From positions 1 to 53,096 of the forward strand of contig QCCH01000010.1 of NCBI GenBank assembly GCA_003281315.1: a stretch of DNA of 53,096 nt, in the 5' to 3' direction. Below the pieces are notes generated by a model that was not told where the DNA came from, did not search any database, and worked only from the letters and a program-made list of their open reading frames with translations. The stretch's first letter is position 1. Every line of letters begins with the position of its first letter. The position numbers and the translations under genes are program-made. The stretch is from Prochlorococcus sp. AG-347-K20. Its GTDB lineage: Bacteria > Cyanobacteriota > Cyanobacteriia > PCC-6307 > Cyanobiaceae. Shown piece after piece: positions 7,249 through 17,392 of the stretch.

Positions 7249-10175
7249 GTTTGAAATCTGGAAACTCTAAAAAACCAATTTTACTTTTAGTCGATGGTCA
7301 TTCACTTGCTTTTAGAAGTTTCTATGCATTTAGCAAAGGTATTGATGGGGGTCTAACTACTAAAGAGGGATTTCCAACAAGTGTTACCTATGGATTTCTA
7401 AAAAGTCTTCTGGATAATTGCAAAAATATTAGTCCTGAGGGAGTTTGCATTACTTTTGATACTGAAAAACCTACTTTTAGGCATGAATTAGATCCAAATT
7501 ACAAGGCTAATAGAGATGTGGCACCAGATGTTTTTTTTCAGGATATTGAACAACTAGAAATCATTTTAGAGGAAAGTCTTAATTTACCAATTTTCAAATC
7601 TCCAGGTTACGAAGCAGATGATCTTTTAGGAACCATTGCAAATGACGCATCTTCAAAAGGATGGTGTGTAAATATTCTTTCTGGTGATCGTGACTTATTT
7701 CAATTAGTAGATGATCAAAAAGATATTTATGTCCTTTATATGGGTGGCGGTCCATATGCGAAAAGTGGTAATCCAACTCTCATGAATGAAAATGGAGTTA
7801 AAGAAAAATTAGGTGTTGCTCCAGAAAGAGTAGTTGATCTTAAAGCTCTTACTGGTGATAGTTCTGATAATATTCCTGGAATTAAAGGGGTAGGTCCAAA
7901 AACTGCAATTAATCTTTTAAAAGAAAACGACACACTTGATGGAATTTATAAGGCTTTGGACAATATTCAGCAGAACAATGATAAAAAATATAGAGGTTTT
8001 ATAAAAGGTTCAGTTATAGAAAAGCTCAAAAATGATAAACATAATGCTTTTCTTTCAAGGGATTTAGCAAAAATAAATACTGAAGTTCCTTTGATATTAA
8101 GTGATTGTTATGAATTAAAAAATATAAATCAAGAACTACTTTCAGAATCATTGCAAAAATTAGAATTATCAACACTTCTTCGGCAAATTGACATTTTCAA
8201 TTCAACTTTTAGCAAAGGTGGTTTTGATAAAAACAATGTAGCTAAAGAGGAGGAGAAAAAACCAAAAGTCTCTAGTAAAAATGAATTAGAAAATATTGAA
8301 AATAAAATCCCTAAAATCAACGTAAACGTTGTAAATGATTACGAATTACTTGATAAATTAATTCAAAGATTAGACAAGACCAATGAAATAGTTTCTTTAG
8401 ATACAGAGACCAACAGTCTAAATCCAATCAATGCAGAGCTTGTCGGGATAGGATTTTGTCTTGGAGAAGAAACTGATGATTTATTTTATATTCCTCTTGG
8501 TCATCAAACAAAAAAAGAGACTTCCAATCAATTATCAATTGAAGATGTTTTCTCAAAACTAAGAAATTGGATAGAAGATCCAAAAAAAGAAAAGGCACTC
8601 CAAAATTCTAAATTTGACAGGCAAATATTTTTTAATCACGGACTTGATCTTAAAGGGGTGACCTTTGACACCTTGTTAGCAGACTACCTTCTAAATAATC
8701 AAGAGAAGCATGGGTTAAGTGAAATTAGTTTTAGATTATTTGGATTTAAGCCCCCTTCATTTAAGGAAATAGTTGGAAAAAATAAAGACTTTTCATTTGT
8801 TGATATTGACGAAGCTAGTATTTACTGTGGTTATGATGTATTTCTAACTTTTAAAATTGTCAAAATTTTTAAAGAAAGATTTTCAAAGGAAAAAGATGAA
8901 TTAATCAAATTGTTCGAAGAAATCGAGCTACCTCTAGAGCCGGTATTGTCCCAAATGGAAATGAATGGCATAACAATCGACATTCCTTATTTAGATAAAC
9001 TCTCAAAAGAACTAAAAAGTACCTTAGAAGATATTGAAAGTAAAGTTTATGAATTAGCAGAAGAAAATTTTAATCTATCCTCACCAAAACAACTTGGTGA
9101 GATCTTGTTTGAAAAATTAAATTTGGATAAAAAGAAATCACGGAAAACAAAAACAGGACGGAGCACAGATGCGGTAGTTCTTGAACGTTTATTCGACGAA
9201 CATGAAATAATCCAACATTTAATAAAACATAGAACTCTCAGCAAATTACTTAGTACTTATATTGATGCTCTTCCAAATCTTATTAACGAAAAGACAGGGA
9301 GAGTTCATACAAACTTTAATCAAGCTGCTACAGCAACTGGGAGACTAAGCAGTAGTAATCCTAATCTCCAAAATATTCCAGTCAGGACTGAATTTAGTAG
9401 GAGAATAAGAAAAGCATTCTTGCCTGAAAAAGATTGGAAACTTTTATCGGCTGATTATTCTCAGATCGAATTAAGAATACTCGCACACTTAGCGGACGAA
9501 GAAATACTAATCAATGCATTTCATAAAAATGATGATATACATTCTTTGACTGCAAGATTAATTTTCGATAAAGAAGAAATATCATCCGACGAAAGGAGAG
9601 TTGGGAAAACAATAAATTTTGGAGTTATCTATGGTATGGGGATAAAAAAGTTTGCCCGTTCAACAGGAGTGAGTACTCCAGAGGCAAAAGAATTCCTAAT
9701 AAAATACAAAGAAAGATATTCAAAAATTTTCAAATTTCTTGAACTCCAAGAAAGGCTTGCTTTATCAAAAGGTTATGTAAAAACAATTTTTGGTAGAAAG
9801 AGAGAATTTAAGTTTGATAAAAATGGGCTTGGAAGATTAATAGGAAAAGATCCTTACGAAATTGATTTGCAATCGGCAAGAAGGGCTGGCATGGAAGCAC
9901 AGTCATTAAGAGCCGCAGCTAATGCACCAATTCAGGGTTCAAGTGCAGACATTATTAAAATTGCAATGGTTCAACTAAATAAGAAATTTATAGAAATGAA
10001 TATTCCAGCAAAAATGCTTTTACAAGTACATGATGAATTATTGTTTGAAGTTGAACCAGATTCTTTGGAAATTACGACGAAATTAGTGAAGAAGACTATG
10101 GAAGATTGTGTAAAATTAAATGTGCCTCTTTTAGTTGATATTGGTATTGGAGACAATTGGATGGAGACAAAATAA
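7245..10175 (+). CDS. polA: DNA polymerase I
   Basis: 976 residues with three domains: 5'-3' nuclease (about 1-320, including the helix-3-turn motif IPGIKGVGPKTA), 3'-5' proofreading exonuclease (about 365-570) and polymerase (about 590-976). The exonuclease keeps its catalytic residues (D386-T-E388, NSKFD, YCGYD), so proofreading looks active, which is not universal in PolA. Polymerase motif A is DYSQIELR (D737), motif B is RRVGKTINFGVIYG and motif C is HDE (D930). It functions in Okazaki-fragment processing and repair. Start overlaps the upstream stop; cysS follows 24 bp later on the same strand. Confidence 0.97.
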   Translation: MSLKSGNSKKPILLLVDGHSLAFRSFYAFSKGIDGGLTTKEGFPTSVTYGFLKSLLDNCKNISPEGVCITFDTEKPTFRHELDPNYKANRDVAPDVFFQDIEQLEIILEESLNLPIFKSPGYEADDLLGTIANDASSKGWCVNILSGDRDLFQLVDDQKDIYVLYMGGGPYAKSGNPTLMNENGVKEKLGVAPERVVDLKALTGDSSDNIPGIKGVGPKTAINLLKENDTLDGIYKALDNIQQNNDKKYRGFIKGSVIEKLKNDKHNAFLSRDLAKINTEVPLILSDCYELKNINQELLSESLQKLELSTLLRQIDIFNSTFSKGGFDKNNVAKEEEKKPKVSSKNELENIENKIPKINVNVVNDYELLDKLIQRLDKTNEIVSLDTETNSLNPINAELVGIGFCLGEETDDLFYIPLGHQTKKETSNQLSIEDVFSKLRNWIEDPKKEKALQNSKFDRQIFFNHGLDLKGVTFDTLLADYLLNNQEKHGLSEISFRLFGFKPPSFKEIVGKNKDFSFVDIDEASIYCGYDVFLTFKIVKIFKERFSKEKDELIKLFEEIELPLEPVLSQMEMNGITIDIPYLDKLSKELKSTLEDIESKVYELAEENFNLSSPKQLGEILFEKLNLDKKKSRKTKTGRSTDAVVLERLFDEHEIIQHLIKHRTLSKLLSTYIDALPNLINEKTGRVHTNFNQAATATGRLSSSNPNLQNIPVRTEFSRRIRKAFLPEKDWKLLSADYSQIELRILAHLADEEILINAFHKNDDIHSLTARLIFDKEEISSDERRVGKTINFGVIYGMGIKKFARSTGVSTPEAKEFLIKYKERYSKIFKFLELQERLALSKGYVKTIFGRKREFKFDKNGLGRLIGKDPYEIDLQSARRAGMEAQSLRAAANAPIQGSSADIIKIAMVQLNKKFIEMNIPAKMLLQVHDELLFEVEPDSLEITTKLVKKTMEDCVKLNVPLLVDIGIGDNWMETK

Positions 10176-10199
10176 ACCTTATGAAATACTTAATTTAAG

Positions 10200-11669
10200 A
10201 TGATCAAACTTTTTAATACTTTAAGCAAAAAAGTTGAGGTTTTTAAGCCTATTGATGATGTAGTAAAAATTTATTGTTGTGGAGTAACTGTTTATGATTT
10301 ATGTCATCTTGGTCATGCCAGAAGTTATATAGCTTGGGATGTATTGAGAAGATTTTTAATTTACAGTGATTTAAAAGTGAAGTACGTTCAAAATTTTACA
10401 GATATTGATGACAAGATCTTAAAAAGAGCTAAAGAAGAAAGAAGTTCAATGAAGGAAGTATCTGAAAAAAATATTATTGAATTTCATAAAGATATGGATT
10501 CTTTAGGAATAATGCGACCGGATAGTATGCCAAGAGCAACGAATCATATATGCAATATCTGCTCCTTCATAACAATCCTTGAGGACAAAGGTTATGCATA
10601 CTCTAGGGATGGAGATGTTTATTATTCTGTTTTTAAAAATAAAAATTATGGAAAGCTAAGTAATCAAAATATACAAGAACAAAATATCAATCAGCAAGGA
10701 AGAATGGCTAATGATGAAAATAGTAAAAAACTTAATCCACAAGATTTTGCACTATGGAAAAAAGCCAAAAATGATGAACCATTTTTTGATTCGCCATGGG
10801 GTAAAGGTAGACCAGGATGGCATATTGAATGTTCGGCGATGGTAAAAGATGAATTAGGAGATACTATTGATATCCATTTAGGTGGTTCTGATTTGATTTT
10901 TCCACATCATGAGAATGAAATTGCCCAATCAGAAGCAGCCAATGGCAAAAAGCTAGCGAACTATTGGTTACACAATGGGATGGTCAATGTAAATGGACAA
11001 AAGATGAGTAAATCCCTTAAAAATTTTAAAACTATCAGAGAGCTAATTAAGTCAGGTATAAGTCCCATGACTTTGCGATATTTTGTTATGACTGTGAATT
11101 ATAGAAAACCACTTGATTTTACTGAAGAGGCTTTAAAGAGTGCTTCAGAGGCTTGGAAAAACATTAATGTAGCCCTTTCTTTTATGGACCTTACAAAAGA
11201 TGCTTTTAGATCTATTGATAAAAATGAATCTATCGAAGAGGAATATAAAGAAAAAACAAGTTTTGAATTATCTAAAAAAAAGCTTAAATTTTCTGAGGCT
11301 CTGGGAAATGACCTTAATACAGCAGGTGCTATTGCAATTATTTACGATTTAGCGAAACCATTAAAAAACTTTTTAAACCAATTTCAAAGGGTTGAAGGTT
11401 TTAAAATAGACCTAAATGAAAAATTCTTTCTACTTGAGAATTTTAAAACTCTTGAAAAGTTGACTGGGGTACTTGGTCTTACAAAAGAGGTTTTAGTAAA
11501 AGAAAGTAAAATAACAGAAGAAGAAATATCATCGCTTATTAATAAAAGATTGAAAGCAAAAAAGGAAAAGAATTATGCGAAGGCCGATGAAATCAGGAAT
11601 TTGTTAAAAGAAAAAGGTATTGAACTTATTGATCAATCAAAGGAAATAACAACATGGATAAGGGTCTAA
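10200..11669 (+). CDS. cysS: cysteinyl-tRNA synthetase
   Basis: 489 residues. Class I signatures are present: HLGH (residues 36-39) and KMSKS (268-272). The zinc site is made by C27 with the cysteine of WHIECSAM and the histidines of PHHENE, as expected for an enzyme that selects cysteine by its thiol. A C-terminal DALR-like helical domain recognises the tRNA. It charges tRNA-Cys in the cytoplasm and is in a same-strand run from the membrane fusion protein to dxr. Confidence 0.97.
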   Translation: MIKLFNTLSKKVEVFKPIDDVVKIYCCGVTVYDLCHLGHARSYIAWDVLRRFLIYSDLKVKYVQNFTDIDDKILKRAKEERSSMKEVSEKNIIEFHKDMDSLGIMRPDSMPRATNHICNICSFITILEDKGYAYSRDGDVYYSVFKNKNYGKLSNQNIQEQNINQQGRMANDENSKKLNPQDFALWKKAKNDEPFFDSPWGKGRPGWHIECSAMVKDELGDTIDIHLGGSDLIFPHHENEIAQSEAANGKKLANYWLHNGMVNVNGQKMSKSLKNFKTIRELIKSGISPMTLRYFVMTVNYRKPLDFTEEALKSASEAWKNINVALSFMDLTKDAFRSIDKNESIEEEYKEKTSFELSKKKLKFSEALGNDLNTAGAIAIIYDLAKPLKNFLNQFQRVEGFKIDLNEKFFLLENFKTLEKLTGVLGLTKEVLVKESKITEEEISSLINKRLKAKKEKNYAKADEIRNLLKEKGIELIDQSKEITTWIRV

Positions 11670-11751
11670 ATTTTAAGAAAAAAACCAATTTGAAAATTTT
11701 GTTTTTTAAATACACCTTTAAATGGGAAGATATTAGAAATATCAGAGAAAA

Positions 11752-12981
11752 TTGAAATACATTACTGTGCTCGGTTCTACTGGTTCAATAGGGACTCAAA
11801 CTCTCGAGATAGCTAGTGAGCAGCCTGATAAATTTAAAGCCGTAGCTCTTTCTGCAGGAAGAAATATTAATTTATTAACTGAACAAGTTAAAACGCATAA
11901 ACCAGAAGTAGTTGCAATTGAGGATGCGAATCTTATAGAAGATTTAAAAGATAATATTAATAACTTAGATTTGGATAGTGCTCCCTTGGTTTTGGGTGGA
12001 AAGGAGGGGATTAACGCAGTTGCAGCTTGGGATAAGGCAGATACTGCGGTAACGGGGATAGTAGGCTGTGCAGGCTTAATTCCAACAATGTCGGCAATTA
12101 ATGCGGGAAAAAATATTGCACTTGCTAACAAAGAAACTTTAATTGCCGCAGGACCTATTGTTATTCCTGCATTAAAGAAAAATAATAGTAGGCTTTTACC
12201 TGCAGATTCAGAACACTCTGCTATCTTTCAATGTTTACAAGGATTACCTAATTATGAAAATGCAGATTTTTCAACAGGAGAGATGCCTAAGGGTTTAAAA
12301 GCAATACATTTAACAGCTTCTGGTGGTGCTTTCAGAGATTGGGCCGTTGAGGATTTAAAGCATGTCACAGTGGAAGATGCGACTTCACATCCTAATTGGG
12401 ATATGGGAAAAAAAATAACTGTAGATTCAGCAACTCTTATGAATAAAGGATTAGAAGTTATAGAAGCTCATTATTTATTTGGGACATCTTACGAAAATAT
12501 TGAAATAGTTATCCACCCTCAAAGTATTATTCATTCAATGATTGAGATGGAAGATTCATCAGTATTAGCTCAATTAGGTTGGCCAGACATGAAGCTACCT
12601 ATTTTATATGCGATGAGTTGGCCTGAAAGATTTAAAACAAATTGGAAAAGATTAAACCTAAGTGAAATTGGACAATTAACTTTTAAAGAGCCAGACGAGT
12701 TTAAATATCCATGCATGGGTCTTGCCTATGCCGCAGGAAAATCTTCTGGTACTATGCCTGCAGTCTTAAATGCTGCTAATGAAATGGCTGTTGAACAATT
12801 CCTTAAAGAAAAAATTTCTTTTCAAGAAATTCCAACATTTATAAGTAAAGCTTGTGAATCACATATGGAGAATTTGAATTTAAGACCTGAATTGGAGGAT
12901 GTTCTTGAAGTGGATAATTGGGCCAGAATTTTTGTTAAGCAAGAAATTAAAAAAGGGAGAAAATACGTAAGTATTGGATAA
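11752..12981 (+). CDS. dxr: 1-deoxy-D-xylulose 5-phosphate reductoisomerase
   Basis: 409 residues, starting at TTG: no ATG or GTG exists between the upstream in-frame stop and the NADPH-binding motif [12 protein letters not shown]. Metal and substrate residues are present in [14 protein letters not shown] and [21 protein letters not shown]. The enzyme makes 2-C-methyl-D-erythritol 4-phosphate, the committed step of the MEP isoprenoid pathway feeding chlorophyll phytol and carotenoids. The next gene starts two bases after its stop. Confidence 0.97.
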   Translation: MKYITVLGSTGSIGTQTLEIASEQPDKFKAVALSAGRNINLLTEQVKTHKPEVVAIEDANLIEDLKDNINNLDLDSAPLVLGGKEGINAVAAWDKADTAVTGIVGCAGLIPTMSAINAGKNIALANKETLIAAGPIVIPALKKNNSRLLPADSEHSAIFQCLQGLPNYENADFSTGEMPKGLKAIHLTASGGAFRDWAVEDLKHVTVEDATSHPNWDMGKKITVDSATLMNKGLEVIEAHYLFGTSYENIEIVIHPQSIIHSMIEMEDSSVLAQLGWPDMKLPILYAMSWPERFKTNWKRLNLSEIGQLTFKEPDEFKYPCMGLAYAAGKSSGTMPAVLNAANEMAVEQFLKEKISFQEIPTFISKACESHMENLNLRPELEDVLEVDNWARIFVKQEIKKGRKYVSIG

Positions 12982-12983
12982 AA

Positions 12984-13328
12984 GTGAATATTAAAAAGCA
13001 TCTTCTACTATGCGCAACACCCACAAAACCGAAATGCTTTAAAGGCAATGAAGGTCAAAAAACATGGGAATGTCTAAAAAAGACTTTAAAAAAATTTGAG
13101 AATGATCCCTCTACAAAAAACGTTCATATATTAAGATCAAAAGCTGACTGTTTAAGGATATGTAAGAACGGCCCAATTCTTCTTGTTTGGCCTGATGGTA
13201 TTTGGTACGAGAAAGTTTCTCCAGAAAAAATTTCAGAAATTTTTACCTCACATATTATTAACGGTAAGCCAATAGAAAAATGGATTTTTAAAAAAACACC
13301 ATTTTTAGATAGTCCTAGATACTCATAA
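12984..13328 (+). CDS. thioredoxin-like [2Fe-2S] ferredoxin-type protein
   Basis: 114 residues from a GTG start two bases after the dxr stop. Four cysteines arranged as C-x7-C early (CATPTKPKC) and C-x3-C later (CLRIC) match the cluster ligands of thioredoxin-fold [2Fe-2S] ferredoxins, and LVWPDGIWYEKV is a conserved strand of this family in cyanobacteria. Close packing with dxr suggests co-transcription; a role in electron supply to the iron-sulfur MEP enzymes would be speculation. Its 3' end overlaps the convergent hydrolase gene by 14 bp. Confidence 0.8.
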   Translation: MNIKKHLLLCATPTKPKCFKGNEGQKTWECLKKTLKKFENDPSTKNVHILRSKADCLRICKNGPILLVWPDGIWYEKVSPEKISEIFTSHIINGKPIEKWIFKKTPFLDSPRYS

Positions 13329-14400
13329 ACCAGTTCTTTACGACTTCGTCTGACCAGCAACCATTAATCGAGTGAAAACCATTATGACCTCCTTTTTCAG
13401 TTATAAAAATAGTAAATTTATCAATGGACATTTTTCTTAAATTCAAAGTATCCTTATATGGAACCCAAGGATCATCCTCGGCATGAATAAAAAGCATTGG
13501 AGGTAATTTTTTTATTAATTTCTGGATTCTAAATATTGGAGAGGCTTTAATATAATAATCTTCTAAAGAATTAAATCCCCAACTAGGAGCTGTAAATTTC
13601 TTATCAAATTCCCTTATACTTTTTAAGCTTCTAATTTTTTTTCTTAATTTCTCATTATTAAGAATTTTGCCTTCATCATTAAATCCATCCCATAACTGAT
13701 TTTTTAAACGGTGAAGTAACCATTTTTGGTAGATATAATTTCTAGGTTTTTCAATACAGAGACTGCATGATGATAAATCTAAAGGGCTACTCACGCAGGC
13801 TAGGCCATCTAAAAGTTTTTCTCCTTTGTTTTCTTTATAATCTAAGCAGGCATTTAGAAGAATTGTTCCACCTAAAGATAATCCAACTCCGTAAATTGGA
13901 AGATTATTCATCTTAATGAGATCTTTAAACTCTAAATTAATTAATTTTTTAAAATAATTAATTGCTGAAATAACATCACTGGAGCATCTAGCACAATAAT
14001 TTCCTTTAGCTAAATATCTCGCAGATCCAGATCCTCTTAGATTTAATTTAAGAACTCCAAAACCATTATTTGCTAATTTTCTTGAGATTCTTCTTAAACC
14101 AAACCGTTTAGTTGAACCACCTAAACCATGTGTAAGGATTACAAAACCCCTAAGAGAGTTAAAGTTTTCAGGTAATTCTAAAAATCCTAGGAGATAATCA
14201 CATTCAAATTTTTTAGAAAGAATTTTATTAATTGGAAAGAATATTTTTTTATTTTTTTTTGATTTACCAAAATCAATAACAAAAGTATCTCTCAAAGTTT
14301 GTAAGTCGCCGCCTATCCAAGGTAAGACTTCTCGAAATGGCTTATTTTTTAAGTAATCTGAAGAACTAGAAGATATACTATTATTTCTCCCCAACTCCAA
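13315..14400 (-). CDS. YheT-type alpha/beta hydrolase
   Basis: 361 residues. The strand-turn motif THGLGGSTK, a nucleophile elbow GVGLSLGG (serine nucleophile), HAEDDPWVP and the late histidine in GGHNGFHS give the Ser-Asp-His triad of the YheT/EMB8 branch of alpha/beta hydrolases. Natural substrate unknown; esters or lipids are usual guesses. Its start overlaps the pntB stop by 20 bp, so it is the last gene of the pnt transcription unit. Confidence 0.85.
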   Translation of the reverse strand: MELGRNNSISSSSSDYLKNKPFREVLPWIGGDLQTLRDTFVIDFGKSKKNKKIFFPINKILSKKFECDYLLGFLELPENFNSLRGFVILTHGLGGSTKRFGLRRISRKLANNGFGVLKLNLRGSGSARYLAKGNYCARCSSDVISAINYFKKLINLEFKDLIKMNNLPIYGVGLSLGGTILLNACLDYKENKGEKLLDGLACVSSPLDLSSCSLCIEKPRNYIYQKWLLHRLKNQLWDGFNDEGKILNNEKLRKKIRSLKSIREFDKKFTAPSWGFNSLEDYYIKASPIFRIQKLIKKLPPMLFIHAEDDPWVPYKDTLNLRKMSIDKFTIFITEKGGHNGFHSINGCWSDEVVKNWFMSI

Positions 14401-15820
14401 GATCCTTTAATTCTCCAATTAAATCATTTAGTACCTTTTTTGCATCGCCAAAGACCATAGAGGTATTTGGCAGATCAAATAAATCATTTTTTATTCCAGA
14501 GTAACCTGCACTCATACCTCGTTTAATTACAAAAACCGTTCTTGCTTCCTGCACATCAAGTACTGGCATGCCATATAAAGGAGAAGAGCTATCATTTTTC
14601 GCTTGAGGATTAACTACATCATTTGCTCCTAAAACTAAAACAACATCCGTTGCTGGAAAATCAGGATTTACAACGTCCATCTCTTTAAGTTGTTCGTAAG
14701 GAACATCTGCTTCTGCTAAAAGTACATTCATATGTCCAGGCATCCTCCCTGCTACAGGATGTATTGCGTAGACAACTTCAATACCATTTTGCTCTAATTT
14801 TTTTGTCACTTCCCTTAAAGTATGTTGGGCTTGAGCTACTGCCAGACCATAACCAGGAACAATTATTACCTTGTTAGCTGCCTCTAAAGTCAATGCACAT
14901 TCTTCAACACTGCAAGAAGTTATATTTGTATATTCTCCTGAACCAGAAGAGGTTGTACTTTGTGCAGATAAAGATCCTCCAAAAAGAACTGAGACCAATG
15001 ATCTATTCATACCCTTGCACATTACTTGAGTAAGTATTAGACCTGCCGCTCCAACCATTGCTCCTGCCACTATCAAAAGCTGACTATCTACAACGAAACC
15101 TGCTGCTGCTGCTGCAATCCCTGAATAGCTATTTAATAGAGAAATAACAACTGGCATATCAGCTCCACCAATTGGCAAAGTAACTCCAATTCCTAATAAA
15201 GAAGAAACTATAACTAAAAGCCAAATAGAACTTGTATTGCCGTTTATCAAATCAAAAAAGGCTATCAAGGAAGCAACTGCAAAAACAATATTTACAAAAT
15301 GTCTAAATTTGCTCTGAGTCCATCCTGGAGTTGACAACCAACCCTGTAACTTTGCCATTGCCACAATTGAACCAGTGAAAGTTATGGCACCAACAAATAT
15401 AGAAACGGATATTGAAACTTCGTTAATAAGTGACTTAAAAAAGTCAAGATTTTCAACACTATTAGATAAAGGGAAAATAGCTACTCCTAAGGCCACTAAA
15501 AGTGATGACATTCCTCCACAACCATTGAACAATGCCACTGTCTCAGGCATGGAGGTCATAGGCACTTTTTTTGCAAGTATTGCGCCGAATAAACTACCTA
15601 TGATTGTTCCAATTATTATCCAAATCCAAGACTGAACAGCTATTCCAGAAGTTCCTAAATAATAAGAAAGTAATCCTACAACTGATAGCGACATTGCAAA
15701 TGCAGCTAATCTATTGGCATCCCTTGCTGATTTTACTTTTGACAATCCTTTTATTCCCAAAGCCAGCAAAAGTACTGCTAGAAGGTCAATAACGAATTTA
15801 ATGATTACAGGTAGATTCAT
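14381..15820 (-). CDS. pntB: NAD(P) transhydrogenase subunit beta
   Basis: 479 residues. About nine membrane helices occupy the first ~265 residues (domain II), followed by a linker and the NADP(H)-binding domain III with PGYGLAVAQAQH and AGRMPGHMNVLLAEA. With the two alpha polypeptides upstream it forms the proton-translocating transhydrogenase that makes NADPH from NADH at the expense of the proton gradient. Gene order pntA1-pntA2-pntB on one strand is the split-alpha arrangement common in cyanobacteria. Confidence 0.96.
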   Translation of the reverse strand: MNLPVIIKFVIDLLAVLLLALGIKGLSKVKSARDANRLAAFAMSLSVVGLLSYYLGTSGIAVQSWIWIIIGTIIGSLFGAILAKKVPMTSMPETVALFNGCGGMSSLLVALGVAIFPLSNSVENLDFFKSLINEVSISVSIFVGAITFTGSIVAMAKLQGWLSTPGWTQSKFRHFVNIVFAVASLIAFFDLINGNTSSIWLLVIVSSLLGIGVTLPIGGADMPVVISLLNSYSGIAAAAAGFVVDSQLLIVAGAMVGAAGLILTQVMCKGMNRSLVSVLFGGSLSAQSTTSSGSGEYTNITSCSVEECALTLEAANKVIIVPGYGLAVAQAQHTLREVTKKLEQNGIEVVYAIHPVAGRMPGHMNVLLAEADVPYEQLKEMDVVNPDFPATDVVLVLGANDVVNPQAKNDSSSPLYGMPVLDVQEARTVFVIKRGMSAGYSGIKNDLFDLPNTSMVFGDAKKVLNDLIGELKDLGVGEK

Positions 15821-15828
15821 GTTAAAAA

Positions 15829-16122
15829 TTACTTCTTATTTGATGGTTTACGACTAAACATTGCGAGCATTCGATCAGTTACAAAGAAACCGCCTACAAC
15901 GTTGAAAAGAGCAAATCCAAGAGAAACTGAACCAATGATTAAAAGTGGTACGTTACCCTCTGCTTTTACAATTAAAGTCAAGGCTGCAAGCATTGTTATT
16001 CCTGAAATTGCATTTGCTCCACTCATTAGAGGTGTGTGAAGAGTAGGAGGAACTTTTCCAATCAACTCGAGGCCCAATAAACTACCGAGTAAAAGAACCC
16101 AAAGAAGACTTATAAAAGACAT
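15829..16122 (-). CDS. pntA2: NAD(P) transhydrogenase subunit alpha, membrane part
   Basis: 97 residues with three or four predicted helices and the conserved TPLMSGANAISGI stretch of domain II, which helps form the proton path. In many bacteria this is fused to the NAD-binding alpha part; here the split form is used. It lies 8 bp before pntB and 12 bp after the NAD-binding subunit. Confidence 0.93.
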   Translation of the reverse strand: MSFISLLWVLLLGSLLGLELIGKVPPTLHTPLMSGANAISGITMLAALTLIVKAEGNVPLLIIGSVSLGFALFNVVGGFFVTDRMLAMFSRKPSNKK

Positions 16123-16134
16123 AATTTTAAAACC

Positions 16135-17265
16135 TCAATTTTCAAAAACTTTATTTTGAAGAACAACTCCTTCATCGCTTAATAAACATCCAGAAATGAG
16201 TTCATCCTCTTTATCTAAATTAATTACACCATCTTTTATAAATGGTGTAATCAAAGATGTTAAGTTCTTAGCATAAAGTGAACTTGCATCATAAGGAACT
16301 GAAGAGGGTAATTCGCCCGCTCCTATAAGTTTTACCCCATCTTTGATAATAGTTTTATTTGATTTTGATCCTTCACAGTTCCCTCCCTGAGAAACTGCTA
16401 AATCAATAACTACTGCACCAGGCCTCATTTTTTCAATCATGGGAGAGTCTATTAAAACAGGGGCCTTTTTACCTAGAACTTGCGCAGTACATATAGCAAC
16501 ATCAGCTTCAGATAAATATTTAGTTAAAGTTGCCTTCTGTTTTGATAGGAATTCGGGTGTCACAGATTTTGCATAACCTCCTGCCTCACCTGGTTTTTCC
16601 TCAACTTCAGGAAGTTCTATAAATCTTGCCCCGAGGGACTCTACTTGTTCTTTAACAGCAGGTCTAATATCAGATACAAATACTATTGCACCAAGTCTTT
16701 TTGCTGTCGCAACTGCTTGTAATCCAGCAACGCCTCCACCAAGAACAACCACTTTGGCAGGTTGGACTGTCCCTGCTGCAGTCATAAGCATTGGGAAATA
16801 TCTATCTAACTCACTTGCAGCTAAAAGAACTGCTTTATATCCAGCAATATTGGCCTGTGAAGAAAGAACATCAGAAGATTGAGCTCTACTAACCCTTGGA
16901 AGCAACTCTAGTGATAAAGCTGAAATCTTATTACTATTTATAATCCTAAGAAGATCGTTATTACCATATGGGTTAAGAAGACCAAGAAGAACAGCGCCTT
17001 TCTTTAATTTAGTTAAATTATCCTCTGATGGAGTTTGAACACAAAATATTATGTCCGCTTCACCCCAAATTTTTTGATCTAAGTTAGATATTATTGTTCC
17101 ACCCGATTCTTCATATGATAAGTCACTAAATCCTGATAATTTTCCTGCTGAACTTTCAATATAAACATCACATCCAAGGCTTTTTAATTTCTTTACCGCT
17201 TCTGGTGTAGCTGAAACTCTCCTTTCTCCAGAGCTTGTTTCGGAAGGAATAAGTATCTTTGTCAA
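16135..17265 (-). CDS. pntA1: NAD(P) transhydrogenase subunit alpha, NAD-binding part
   Basis: 376 residues resembling alanine dehydrogenase. SGERRVSATPE at the N terminus, VVVLGGGVAGLQAVATAKRLGA (Rossmann motif, pattern GxGxxG, about residue 173) and PGAVVIDLAVSQGG identify domain I, which binds NAD(H) in the cytoplasm. First gene of the pnt unit; the 127-bp gap to the divergent gene at 17393 must contain its promoter. Confidence 0.95.
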   Translation of the reverse strand: MTKILIPSETSSGERRVSATPEAVKKLKSLGCDVYIESSAGKLSGFSDLSYEESGGTIISNLDQKIWGEADIIFCVQTPSEDNLTKLKKGAVLLGLLNPYGNNDLLRIINSNKISALSLELLPRVSRAQSSDVLSSQANIAGYKAVLLAASELDRYFPMLMTAAGTVQPAKVVVLGGGVAGLQAVATAKRLGAIVFVSDIRPAVKEQVESLGARFIELPEVEEKPGEAGGYAKSVTPEFLSKQKATLTKYLSEADVAICTAQVLGKKAPVLIDSPMIEKMRPGAVVIDLAVSQGGNCEGSKSNKTIIKDGVKLIGAGELPSSVPYDASSLYAKNLTSLITPFIKDGVINLDKEDELISGCLLSDEGVVLQNKVFEN

Positions 17266-17392
17266 TTTATTTATTTTTTTAACATAATAAATATAAATTG
17301 AAGAAAGTCAAAAGTCTTGGATTTTTGTTAAAAATATATTTTCTTTTCTAAAAAAAATAGCTATCTAGAATATATAGGTATTAATTAATCCA